From positions 186,001-250,000 of the forward strand of contig NZ_JAIRDQ010000003.1 of assembly GCF_021458635.1 (NCBI RefSeq): a stretch of 64,000 nt of DNA, written 5' to 3'. Under the pieces are notes generated by a model that saw only the letters and a program-made list of their open reading frames with translations, ran no database searches and was not told where the DNA came from. The position numbers and the translations under genes were made by a program. This DNA comes from Bradyrhizobium monzae. GTDB lineage: Bacteria > Pseudomonadota > Alphaproteobacteria > Rhizobiales > Xanthobacteraceae. Shown here in pieces: positions 10,214-18,758 of this stretch; the stretch's first letter is position 1, and each line of letters opens with the position of its first letter.

Positions 10214-10681
10214 ATGCAAACGACGCGTCGAAAATTCTTGAGCTTCGCCGGAGGCGTGACGGTTGCTGGAACGATCCCGATCGTCACGCTGCGGCCGGTC
10301 GAAGCAACGCCGGCGATGCTCAACACCGCCATCCGCAACGTCGTCGGCGAAGCGCCAATTCGCGTTGGCAAGATCAAGCTCGACATTCCGCCGCTGGTCG
10401 AGAACGGCAACACCGTGCCGATGACGGTGAACGTCGCAAGCCCGATGACGGCGGACGACTACGTCAAGAGCATCCACGTCTTCAACGAGAAGAACCCGCA
10501 GCCGAACATCGGTAATTTCTATCTGAACCCGTCGTCCGGCCGCGCCCAGATCTCCACGCGGATCCGGCTCGCCGACACCCAGAAGGTGGTCGCGATCGCC
10601 CGTCTCTCCGACGACTCGTTCTGGCAGGTCACAGCGGAAATTGTCGTGACACTGGCCGCCTGCACCGAGGAGGTGAACTGA
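10214..10681 (+). CDS. soxY: Thiosulfate carrier protein SoxY, variant C-terminus
   Basis: Periplasmic carrier, 155 residues, to whose C-terminal cysteine sulfur intermediates bind. A twin-arginine signal (TTRRKFLSFAGG) is followed by an immunoglobulin-like SoxY domain. Canonical SoxY ends in a flexible GGCGG arm. Here the tail is TLAACTEEVN, with the cysteine kept (C150) but all flanking glycines lost and five residues added. Neither other frame of this stretch encodes GGCGG, so a simple frameshift does not explain it. The last codons also hold the GAGGAGGTG ribosome site of soxZ, and the soxY stop overlaps the soxZ start by one base. Confidence 0.9.
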   Translation: MQTTRRKFLSFAGGVTVAGTIPIVTLRPVEATPAMLNTAIRNVVGEAPIRVGKIKLDIPPLVENGNTVPMTVNVASPMTADDYVKSIHVFNEKNPQPNIGNFYLNPSSGRAQISTRIRLADTQKVVAIARLSDDSFWQVTAEIVVTLAACTEEVN

Positions 10682-10998
10682 TGGCCGCCCTCATCAACGT
10701 CCCGGCGAAGGCCAAACGCGGCGATATCATCGAGATCCGCACGCTGACCTCGCACATCATGGAAACCGGCTTTCGCCACACCATGGACGGTGCGCTGGTG
10801 CCGCGCGACATCATCACGAGCTTCACCTGCCGCTACAACGGCGCCGAGATCTTCCGCGCCGATCTGTTTCCCGCCGTCGCCGCCAATCCGTATTTGTCAT
10901 TCTTCACGGTCGCCAAAGAGAGCGGCAAGCTCGAGTTCGAATGGATCGGCGACAACGGCTATTCATCCGCCGCATCGGCATCGATCACGGTCGAATGA
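10681..10998 (+). CDS. soxZ: Thiosulfate oxidation carrier complex protein SoxZ
   Basis: Cytoplasm-type protein, 105 residues, without its own signal. It is expected to be exported in complex with SoxY through the SoxY twin-arginine signal. The sequence is a complete SoxZ, with the typical HIMETGFR and the C-terminal WIGDNGY. It overlaps soxY by one base and soxA by four (ATGA), so Y-Z-A are translationally coupled. Confidence 0.92.
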   Translation: MAALINVPAKAKRGDIIEIRTLTSHIMETGFRHTMDGALVPRDIITSFTCRYNGAEIFRADLFPAVAANPYLSFFTVAKESGKLEFEWIGDNGYSSAASASITVE

Positions 10999-11774
10999 TT
11001 CTTTGGCGCGCGATAGTACTGGCGGCGCTTGTCGCCACGGCCCCTGCCCTGCTCGCCGGCGAAATCCCGCCCGATGCGCGCCGTTCCGGCTATTTCTTCA
11101 TGGGCCCCGATACACGCGCCATGCAGGATGACGACACCTCCAATCCGGGCATGCTGTTCGTGCTCGACGGCGAGGCGCTGTGGGCGAAGAAGGCCGGCAG
11201 CGCGGACAAGGCGTGCGCGGACTGCCATGGCGATGCGCGAAGCAGCATGAAGGGCGTCGCGGCCCGCTATCCCGCCTACGACAAGGCGCTCGCGCGCCCC
11301 GTCACGCTCGATCAGCGCATCAACCTCTGCCGCGCCAATCATCAGCAGGCAGCACCGCTGCCCTACGAGAGCCACGACATCCTGGCGCTGTCTGCCTTCG
11401 TGGCCCACCAATCGCGCGGCGTCGCAATCGCCGCAGGCGACGATCCGCAAGCCAAGCCTTTCGTCGAACAGGGCCGCAATCTCTTCATGCAGCGGGAGGG
11501 TCAACTCAACCTCGCCTGTACCAATTGCCACGACGACAACTTTGAGAAGCGCCTCGCGGGCTCGCCGATCACGCAAGGGCAGCCGACGGGCTATCCGCTC
11601 TATCGGCTGGAATGGCAGACGTTGGGATCGCTGGAACGGCGCCTGCGCAGCTGCATGACCGGCGTCCGCGCCCGGGCCTATGATTACGGCGCACCCGAGC
11701 TGGTCGCGCTCGAGCTCTATCTGATGGCACGGGCACGCGGAATGCCGATGGAAACACCGGCGGTGCGACCGTAA
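10995..11774 (+). CDS. soxA: Sulfur oxidation c-type cytochrome SoxA (diheme)
   Basis: Catalytic cytochrome of SoxAX, 259 residues. A signal peptide (residues 1-21) precedes two heme motifs, C74-x-x-C77-H78 (CADCH) and C175-x-x-C178-H179 (CTNCH), so this is the diheme form. The active-site cysteine, modified to persulfide in known SoxA, is C220 in LRSCMTGVRA. The start overlaps the soxZ stop as ATGA. It ends the sox operon: no soxB, soxC or soxD follows, and the next gene 76 bases on is a sugar-binding protein. Confidence 0.93.
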   Translation: MILWRAIVLAALVATAPALLAGEIPPDARRSGYFFMGPDTRAMQDDDTSNPGMLFVLDGEALWAKKAGSADKACADCHGDARSSMKGVAARYPAYDKALARPVTLDQRINLCRANHQQAAPLPYESHDILALSAFVAHQSRGVAIAAGDDPQAKPFVEQGRNLFMQREGQLNLACTNCHDDNFEKRLAGSPITQGQPTGYPLYRLEWQTLGSLERRLRSCMTGVRARAYDYGAPELVALELYLMARARGMPMETPAVRP

Positions 11775-11849
11775 CGCCCAAATTAGGGCTAGGCAGGCGT
11801 GGAACGGTCGCTAGTATCCCCCCAAATTGAGTCACAGGGAGGAACTAAA

Positions 11850-13172
11850 GTGGCTGACCACAAGATCTCGCGCCGTACGCTTTTGACCGGCACTGCCGCA
11901 GCTGGCGCGCTCAGCCTGACGGGGTTGCCGGCGCGCGCCGAGGTGAACTGGAAGAAATATGCCGGGACCAAGCTGGAGGTGATCCTCGCCAAGGGACCGC
12001 GCGGCGATAACCTGCAAAAATACGTCAAGGAATTCACTGAGCTCACCGGCATCCAGGTCGAGGCCGAGCAGATTCCCGAGCAGCAGCAGCGCCAGAAGGT
12101 CGTGATCGAGCTGACCTCGGGACGGCCGAGCTTCGATGTCGTGCATCTCAGCTATCACGTGCAGAAGCGACAATTCGAGAAGGCCGGCTGGCTCGCCGAC
12201 ATGACGCCCTATTTGAAGGATCCGACGCTGACGGCGCCGGACCTCGTCGAGAGCGATTTCTCGGCGGCGGGCCTGCAATATGCCAAGAACGACAAGGGCC
12301 AGATGCTGTCGCTGCCCTGGTCGGTCGACTATTTCATCCTCTACTACAACAAGGAGCTGTTCGAGAAGAAGGGCGTCGCGGTCCCCAAGACCCTCGACGA
12401 GATGGCTGCCGCCGCCGAGAAGCTCACCGATCCCAAGGAAGGGATCTACGGCTTTGTCGGGCGCGGCCTGCGCAACGCCAACATGGCAATGTGGAGCAAC
12501 TTCTTCCTCGATTACGGCGGCGAATTCCTCGATGCCAAAGGCAACATCCTGACCGACGGTCCGGAAGCCATCGCCGCGACCAAGCTGTACCAGACGCTCC
12601 TGACGAAGTCGGCACCTCCTGGCGTCGCCGGCTTCAACTGGATGGAGTCGATGGCGTCCTTCACGCAAGGACGGTCCGCGATGTGGATCGACGGCGTCGG
12701 CTGGGCGCCGCCGCTGGAAGACCCGGCCGCCTCGCGTGTCGTCGGCAAGGTCGGCTACACCGTGGTACCCGCCGGTCCCAAGGGACAATATTCCTCGACC
12801 TACGGCGACGGCATCGGCATTGCCGCGGCAAGCAAGAACAAGGAAGCCGCCTATCTGCTCTGCCAGTGGGTGGTCTCGAAGACGCAAGGCGCACGGCTGC
12901 TGCAGGCCGGTGGCGGTGTCCCGTTCCGCAACTCGATCCTTGGCGACGCCGAAGTCCAGAAGGGCGTGAAGACCAAGGAGTGGCTGCAGTCGGTGATCGA
13001 TTCCGGCAAGATCAGCAAGCTTGGGCTTCCCGTCGTGATCCCGGTCGCCGAATTCCGCGACATCGTCGGCGCGGCGGTCACTGCGACGCTGTCCGGCGCC
13101 GACCCCGCAGCCGAACTGAAGAAGGCCAACGATCAGTACCGGCCGATCCTGGAGCGTAGCGAAAAGGCGTGA
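11850..13172 (+). CDS. ABC transporter substrate-binding protein, sugar (family 1)
   Basis: Periplasmic solute-binding protein of the maltose/multiple-sugar family, 440 residues, with a twin-arginine-like signal (ISRRTLLTGTAAAG, cleavage after LPARA). The GTG at 11850 is chosen because GGAGGA lies seven bases upstream and the signal then begins correctly; the in-frame ATG at 11799 has no such site. The permease gene overlaps its end by four bases. The ligand is probably an oligosaccharide or sugar alcohol but cannot be fixed from sequence. Confidence 0.9.
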   Translation: MADHKISRRTLLTGTAAAGALSLTGLPARAEVNWKKYAGTKLEVILAKGPRGDNLQKYVKEFTELTGIQVEAEQIPEQQQRQKVVIELTSGRPSFDVVHLSYHVQKRQFEKAGWLADMTPYLKDPTLTAPDLVESDFSAAGLQYAKNDKGQMLSLPWSVDYFILYYNKELFEKKGVAVPKTLDEMAAAAEKLTDPKEGIYGFVGRGLRNANMAMWSNFFLDYGGEFLDAKGNILTDGPEAIAATKLYQTLLTKSAPPGVAGFNWMESMASFTQGRSAMWIDGVGWAPPLEDPAASRVVGKVGYTVVPAGPKGQYSSTYGDGIGIAAASKNKEAAYLLCQWVVSKTQGARLLQAGGGVPFRNSILGDAEVQKGVKTKEWLQSVIDSGKISKLGLPVVIPVAEFRDIVGAAVTATLSGADPAAELKKANDQYRPILERSEKA

Positions 13173-14107
13173 GTGCGTTGACACAATCGGCTCCGGGCGC
13201 GGCACAGTCTGATGCCGCGCCGGAGAAGGAATTGCGGCCGCCGTCCTATTGGCCGTTCGTGGTGCCGGCGCTGGTCGTCGTGCTCGCCATCATCATCTTC
13301 CCGTGGGTCTTCACCATCTGGATGAGCCTGAACGAATGGAAGGTCGGTTCGCCGACCACCTTCGTCGGGGTCTCCAACTATTTACGCCTGACCACCGATC
13401 CCCGCTTCATCGAGTCGATCGGACATACGCTGGTTTACACCGTGCTGTCAGTGGTGCTGCCCCTCGTGTTCGGCACGTTCGCAGCCGTGGTGTTTCACCA
13501 GAAATTCGCCGGTCGCGGCTTCCTGCGCGGTATCTTCATCATGCCGATGATGGCAACGCCGGTGGCGATCGCGCTGGTCTGGACCATGATGTTCCACCCG
13601 CAGCTCGGCGTGCTGAACTATTTGCTGTCGCTGGTCGGGATCCCTCCGCAGCTCTGGGTGTTTCACCCGGCAACGGTGATCCCCTCGCTGGTGCTGGTCG
13701 AGACCTGGCAATGGACGCCGCTGGTGATGCTGATCGTGCTCGGCGGCCTCGCCGCGATCCCGACCGAGCCGTACGAGAGCGCGCAAATCGACGGCGCCAA
13801 TCTCTGGCAGGTGTTCCGCTTCATCACCCTGCCGCTGATCATGCCGTTCCTGTTCATTGCGGGCATGATCCGCATGATCGACGCGGTGAAGAGCTTTGAC
13901 ATCATCTTCGCGATCACGCAGGGCGGCCCCGGCTCAGCGTCGGAGACGATCAACATCTATCTCTACAGCGTGGCTTTCTCTTACTACGACCTCGGCTACG
14001 GCTCGGCGATCGCGGTCGTGTTCTTCCTGCTGATTGTCCTGCTTGCGGCGGTGATGCTCTACGCCCGCCAGCGCATGCTGTGGACCGAGATCGCGAGCGA
14101 CGCATGA
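13169..14107 (+). CDS. ABC transporter permease, MalF type
   Basis: First inner-membrane permease of the sugar importer, 312 residues with about six membrane helices after a short cytoplasmic N-terminus. The EAA loop that docks the ATPase is visible as ESAQIDGANLWQVF near residue 205. The start is GTG at 13169, overlapping the binding-protein stop, and the end overlaps the next permease as ATGA, so the three genes form one operon. Confidence 0.92.
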   Translation: MSALTQSAPGAAQSDAAPEKELRPPSYWPFVVPALVVVLAIIIFPWVFTIWMSLNEWKVGSPTTFVGVSNYLRLTTDPRFIESIGHTLVYTVLSVVLPLVFGTFAAVVFHQKFAGRGFLRGIFIMPMMATPVAIALVWTMMFHPQLGVLNYLLSLVGIPPQLWVFHPATVIPSLVLVETWQWTPLVMLIVLGGLAAIPTEPYESAQIDGANLWQVFRFITLPLIMPFLFIAGMIRMIDAVKSFDIIFAITQGGPGSASETINIYLYSVAFSYYDLGYGSAIAVVFFLLIVLLAAVMLYARQRMLWTEIASDA

Positions 14108-14943
14108 CCCCCAGTCAATTCAACGTGCGTCAAATCATCGGCAAGATCAGCCTGTGGTTCGCGGTGCTCGTCATCGTGTCGCCGGCAATCCTGTTCTTCC
14201 TCTGGATGGTGTCGCTCTCGCTCAAATTCGAGGTCGACAACGCCGCCTACCCGCCGGTCTTCATCCCCGAGCATTTCGCCTGGAAGAACTACGCCGACGT
14301 GGTCGCCTCGAACCGCTTCGTGACCTATTTCTTCAACAGCCTGATCGTGACCGGGAGCGCGACGGCGCTCGCGCTGATCGTCGGCGTCCCCGCCGGGTAC
14401 GGCATCGCGCGCATGGCCGCGCACAAATCCGCAATCGTGATCCTGATCGCCCGCATCACGCCCGGCCTGTCCTACCTCATCCCCCTGTTCCTGCTGTTCC
14501 AGTGGCTGGGACTGCTCGGCACGCTGGTGCCGCAGATCATCATTCATCTCGTGGTGACGGTACCGATCGTGATCTGGATCATGATCGGCTATTTCGAGAC
14601 GACCCCGCTGGAGCTGGAGGAAGCCGCGCTGATCGACGGCGCCACGCGCTGGCAGGTGTTCCGCCACGTTGCACTGCCGATCGCAAAGCCCGGCATCGCG
14701 GTTGCCTTCATCCTCGCGGTGATCTTCTCCTGGAATAATTTTGTGTTCGGCATCGTGCTGGCCGGACGCGAGACCCGCACCCTGCCCGTCGCCGTCTACA
14801 ACATGATCTCGTTCGACCAGCTGAGCTGGGGCCCGCTTGCCGCCGCAGCGCTGATCGTCACGCTTCCGGTGCTGCTGCTTACAGTATTTGCCCAGCGGCA
14901 GATCGTGGCCGGGCTCACCGCGGGTGCGGTCAAGGGCGGATAG
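14104..14943 (+). CDS. ABC transporter permease, MalG type
   Basis: Second permease of the sugar importer, 279 residues with about six helices. The EAA loop reads EEAALIDGATRWQVFRHV near residue 175. The ATG at 14104 overlaps the upstream stop; an in-frame ATG at 14080 lies inside the previous gene and is less likely. No ATP-binding subunit follows, so the importer must use an MsmK/UgpC-like ATPase encoded elsewhere. Confidence 0.92.
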   Translation: MTPSQFNVRQIIGKISLWFAVLVIVSPAILFFLWMVSLSLKFEVDNAAYPPVFIPEHFAWKNYADVVASNRFVTYFFNSLIVTGSATALALIVGVPAGYGIARMAAHKSAIVILIARITPGLSYLIPLFLLFQWLGLLGTLVPQIIIHLVVTVPIVIWIMIGYFETTPLELEEAALIDGATRWQVFRHVALPIAKPGIAVAFILAVIFSWNNFVFGIVLAGRETRTLPVAVYNMISFDQLSWGPLAAAALIVTLPVLLLTVFAQRQIVAGLTAGAVKGG

Positions 14944-14965
14944 TCACGCCAATCTCAATCCGCCA

Positions 14966-14990
14966 GGGAGCGCGCTCGTGCGCGCTTCCC
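14966..14990 (+). terminator. Hairpin after the sugar ABC operon
   Basis: GGGAGCGCGC at 14966-14975 pairs with GCGCGCTTCCC at 14980-14990 around a four-base TCGT loop, with one bulged base. It lies 23 bases after the last permease gene. There is no T-run, so it is terminator-like rather than certain. Confidence 0.4.
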
Positions 14991-15082
14991 GCGCCACGGG
15001 CAGCCCGCGCTCTACTTGGAGTTGACGCAAGGTTCTCGCGCACATATGCTACAGATCGTAGCATCACTTAGCGAGACGCCCT

Positions 15083-17029
15083 ATGTCAGCTCGCCCCCTG
15101 ATCCCGCGCCGAAAGCTGTTTGGTAATCCGACTTACGTCGGCGCCAAGCTATCGCCGGATGGCCAATGGCTGTGTTGGGGCGCCCCTGTCGACGGCGTTC
15201 TGAACGTCTGGGTGTCTCCGGTCGATAATGTTGCGGCAGGACAGCCCGTGACGCGGACAAGGGGGAGACCGATCAACTGGCAGAGTTGGAGTCCGGACGG
15301 TCGCTACATCATGTTTCTCAACGACGAGAACGGGGATGAAAACCTGCATTTGTTCGTGGTCGATCCCCGCACGCTGGAACTCCGGGATCTGACGCCCTTC
15401 GCAAACGTCCGGGCAGTTCCAACCTACTGGTCGCACATCGTGCCGGACAAGATCGCGATCAATCTCAACGATCGCGACCCGCGATGGCACGACACTTTTC
15501 TGCTCGATCTCACAACCGGCGAGCGTTCTCTGATCTGGGAAAATCGTCAGGAGTTCGACTATGTCGGTCTCGACTGGCAGCTGAGACCGCGCCACGCCCG
15601 CAGTAACGCGGCCGACGGAGGTACGCGGCTTTGGCGCCTCGATGATGGCAAGGTCACGCATTGGTGCGATGTCCCATTCGAGGCCTATACGAGCACGCGG
15701 CTCTGGACGTTCGATGCCGGATGCAACCATCTCCACATGAGCTCGAGCCTGGAGCACGACAAGTCGGCGCTGCTGCGGATCGACTGGTCGAGCGGTGAAG
15801 AGCGCGTCCTGTATCGAAGCGACCGCGCGGACGTGACCGGCGCCATCTTCAATACCAAAACCTTCGAACCGGAAGCGGTTTGCATCGACCCCGGCCGGCA
15901 GGAATGGACGGCTTTGACGCCAGCGATTGCGGCCGAGCTTGATCTGATCAAGGCGCGCCTGCTGGATCACACATTTTACGTCGAAAGCCAGAGTGATGAC
16001 GGCCGCCGATGGATTGTGGCGAGCCATGCGCCAGATCAACCCGTCACATATCATCTCCTCGACCGCGACAGGCAGACCATCACAGAACTGTTCACAGCGC
16101 GCCCCGAGCTAAAGTCATACCGGCTGGCGCCGATGCAGGAGGTACAGGGCAGGTCGCGCGATGGCTTCACCCTCGTCTCATACCTCACGCTGCCCGCCGA
16201 CATCGTCGGCAACCGCCCGGCTCGGCCGCTGCCGATGGTCCTCATCGTCCATGGCGGTCCGTGGGGCCGGGACATCTATGGCTATCGCAGGGATCACCAA
16301 TGGCTCGCGGATCGCGGCTACGCCGTGCTCTCGGTCAACTATCGGGGATCGACGGGCTTCGGCAAGGCGTTCGTCGCGGCGAGTGAGAAAGAGCACGCGC
16401 GCAAGATGCACGACGATCTCATCGACATGGTCGATTGGGCGATCGCCGAAGGCGTCGCGCAAAAGGACAAGGTCGCGATCTTCGGCCTGTCCTATGGCGG
16501 CCTGGCTTCGTTCGTCGGCGCGACTTTCACTCCGGACGTCTTCTGCTGTTCCGTGCCGGTCGTCGGCATCTCCAACCTGCGGACGCTGCTGGAATCGATG
16601 CCGCCCTATTGGGCCGGCTTCGCGGAATTCATGTATCGCAGCTACGGCGATCCCCGCACCGAGGAAGGCCGCAAGCTGCTCGCCGAACGCTCACCGATCA
16701 ACAAGGTCGACAATATCAAGAAGCCGATGCTGATCTTTCATGGTGAAAACGATGTCCGGTGCAAGATCGCGGAAAGCGACACCATCGCCGCCGCCATGCA
16801 GGCGAAGAACATTCCGGTGACCTACATCGTCTATCCCGACGAGGGACACGGATTCCAGCGACCGCCGAATCAGCTCTCCCATCTCGCAATTGCCGAAGCG
16901 TTCTTTGCACGGCATCTGGGCGGCGCCTGCGAGCCCGTTGGCGAGGATTTCAATGGATCCAGTCACGAGGTTCGTGCCGGGGCCGATATCCTGTCCGATC
17001 TGGGTGTAGCCAACTGGCAGCTCACATAA
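15083..17029 (+). CDS. S9 family (prolyl oligopeptidase-type) serine peptidase
   Basis: Serine peptidase of 648 residues with an N-terminal beta-propeller (repeats such as SPDGQWLCW and SPDGRYIMF) and a C-terminal alpha/beta hydrolase domain from about residue 380. The nucleophile is in FGLSYGG near residue 470, the acid in ENDVRC near 555 and the histidine in DEGHGF near 588, so the triad is complete. No signal peptide is seen, so it is probably cytoplasmic and acts on short peptides. A tail of about 35 residues follows the usual family end. The gene is monocistronic and convergent with the NCS2 permease gene. Confidence 0.9.
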   Translation: MSARPLIPRRKLFGNPTYVGAKLSPDGQWLCWGAPVDGVLNVWVSPVDNVAAGQPVTRTRGRPINWQSWSPDGRYIMFLNDENGDENLHLFVVDPRTLELRDLTPFANVRAVPTYWSHIVPDKIAINLNDRDPRWHDTFLLDLTTGERSLIWENRQEFDYVGLDWQLRPRHARSNAADGGTRLWRLDDGKVTHWCDVPFEAYTSTRLWTFDAGCNHLHMSSSLEHDKSALLRIDWSSGEERVLYRSDRADVTGAIFNTKTFEPEAVCIDPGRQEWTALTPAIAAELDLIKARLLDHTFYVESQSDDGRRWIVASHAPDQPVTYHLLDRDRQTITELFTARPELKSYRLAPMQEVQGRSRDGFTLVSYLTLPADIVGNRPARPLPMVLIVHGGPWGRDIYGYRRDHQWLADRGYAVLSVNYRGSTGFGKAFVAASEKEHARKMHDDLIDMVDWAIAEGVAQKDKVAIFGLSYGGLASFVGATFTPDVFCCSVPVVGISNLRTLLESMPPYWAGFAEFMYRSYGDPRTEEGRKLLAERSPINKVDNIKKPMLIFHGENDVRCKIAESDTIAAAMQAKNIPVTYIVYPDEGHGFQRPPNQLSHLAIAEAFFARHLGGACEPVGEDFNGSSHEVRAGADILSDLGVANWQLT

Positions 17030-17034
17030 AAGGC

Positions 17035-17061
17035 GGCCGGGCGACATAACGTCGTCCGGCC
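17035..17061. terminator. Bidirectional hairpin between convergent genes
   Basis: GGCCGGGCGAC at 17035-17045 pairs with GTCGTCCGGCC at 17051-17061 around ATAAC, with one G-T wobble. On the minus strand it is followed within a few bases by TTTT, which fits termination of transcripts entering from the NCS2 gene. On the plus strand it closes the S9 peptidase gene. Confidence 0.55.
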
Positions 17062-17081
17062 ACGATTGATGTCAGAGCAAC

Positions 17082-18749
17082 CTACTCCGCGGGCGCTGCG
17101 TGCATCTCCGGATGCGCGGCATAATGCTCGGTGCTGCCGAGCTTGCTGGCCGCGAACAAGCCCGCTGCCATCACGGCATAGGCAAACGCCACCGCGGGCG
17201 TCACGCCAAAGCCGCCGCCGATGCCGACGGCTTCGCCGTGCATGAAGCCGAAATAAGTCAGCACTGCACCGACGAGAGCGAAGGCCGATGCCTTTTCGAA
17301 ATCGCGCTCGATGATGAAGACGCCGATCGCACCCAGGATCAGGCCGCCGAGGATGGAACCGCCACCCATCACTTCCAGCCCGTGATAGAACACGCCCTGT
17401 TGCGGCAGGGCGGCGATCGCCGCGGCCTTGACCGCGTCGGCCTTGTCGGCGGCAAGACCGCCGACGGAGGTCGCCGCCATCATGGTCGAGCCGAGCATGG
17501 TGTCGATCTGGAGCTTGGCCCAGGCGGCGAGATGCGGCGTCAGCGCCAGCACGATTGCCGGCGCGTGCTTGACCGGCGTGGTCTGGAACGCCTGAGCGCC
17601 GATGAGCATGCCGATGTAGAGCAGGATCGGCGAGATCGCGACGACAGGCACCAGTGCCAGCAGCACCGAGATGATGCCGAACCAGGCCAGCACCACCACC
17701 ATGATGCCGGTCGCAGCCGAATAGCCGATGCGGCCGCCCATCGCCTTCCAGCCGGGATGGCCGATATAGACGGCGTTGATGAAGGGATTGCCCATCAGGC
17801 AACCAATCAGGCTGACGATGCCATCGGCGGTGAGCACGCGCGTGGTCGGATATTCGTCGCCGGCGGCTTCCGCGCTCTCGACGTTGTCCATGGCCTCGAC
17901 GAGGTCATAGATACCGAACGGAATGGCGGTAACCAGGATGACGCCGAGAAATTCGAAGCCGGAGAAGACGTAGCCCACCGCCGGGATCGGCACCGAGAAG
18001 CCGAAATTGGAGAAGGCAGCTCCCACGCCCGCGATGCTCAACCCGCCAAGACCGAGCCCGAACAGATTGGAGCCCCATGCGATGATCATGCCGGCTGCGA
18101 TCGCAACGAGACCCGCCGGAATGCCGCGCCAGTATTTCACACCACCAAACCAGCTCACCAGGATGATGGCAAAGCAGACCAGGCCAATCTGCGGCGTCAT
18201 GTACATCTCGAGCGCGGGCCGCATCGAGATGAAGGTGACGGAGACGCCGGCGAGCGTGCCGAGCAGTGCCGCGCGCGGCGTGATCTTGCGGATGAACGGT
18301 GCAATGAAGCCGCCGATCATGAGAATGAAGCTCTGGAAGAACACCCAGACCAGGCCAGCCGACCAGCCCTTCAGGGGATCGCCGGTCTTGAGCGTGATCG
18401 GCAGCATGATCACGAAGGTGACGATGAACATGTGCGGCACGCTGACGCCCGAGGGTAGCGCGCAAACGTCGCTACGGCCGGTCCTCTGCGCGAGGCGATA
18501 AGCGAGGAAGGCATAGTAGAAGGTGGAAAGGCACATCATCAGCCCCAGCGCGGGCAGGATGCGGCCGAACACGAGGCTGTCCGGCATCTTCAACACGAAG
18601 CGCAGCAGGCCCGTGAGCACCAGCATGTTGACGAGGATGTTGGTGCCGAAGCCGAAAAATGCGTTCCAATCGCCCGGAGTCCATAGTGCCGGCTTGAACT
18701 CGGACGTATTGCTCTCAGATTTGCCGGCCGTCCCCGTCAATGTGCTCAT
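17082..18749 (-). CDS. NCS2-family nucleobase permease-like protein
   Basis: Polytopic membrane protein, 555 residues with about 12-14 hydrophobic segments, of the xanthine/uracil permease superfamily. It probably imports a purine, pyrimidine or related urea-like compound. The region FGIYDLVEAMDNVESAEAAG near residue 280 is characteristic of the branch. The ATG at 18749 has AGGGGA upstream. It lies nine bases after the cysteine hydrolase gene on the same strand, so uptake and hydrolysis of the same nitrogen compound is a fair inference. Confidence 0.8.
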   Translation of the reverse strand: MSTLTGTAGKSESNTSEFKPALWTPGDWNAFFGFGTNILVNMLVLTGLLRFVLKMPDSLVFGRILPALGLMMCLSTFYYAFLAYRLAQRTGRSDVCALPSGVSVPHMFIVTFVIMLPITLKTGDPLKGWSAGLVWVFFQSFILMIGGFIAPFIRKITPRAALLGTLAGVSVTFISMRPALEMYMTPQIGLVCFAIILVSWFGGVKYWRGIPAGLVAIAAGMIIAWGSNLFGLGLGGLSIAGVGAAFSNFGFSVPIPAVGYVFSGFEFLGVILVTAIPFGIYDLVEAMDNVESAEAAGDEYPTTRVLTADGIVSLIGCLMGNPFINAVYIGHPGWKAMGGRIGYSAATGIMVVVLAWFGIISVLLALVPVVAISPILLYIGMLIGAQAFQTTPVKHAPAIVLALTPHLAAWAKLQIDTMLGSTMMAATSVGGLAADKADAVKAAAIAALPQQGVFYHGLEVMGGGSILGGLILGAIGVFIIERDFEKASAFALVGAVLTYFGFMHGEAVGIGGGFGVTPAVAFAYAVMAAGLFAASKLGSTEHYAAHPEMHAAPAE

Positions 18750-18758
18750 GATATTCCC

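Noticed and set aside
10640..10700. A frameshift hiding the SoxY GGCGG tail
   Set aside because: Neither other frame encodes the motif, and the retained cysteine aligns in the current frame.
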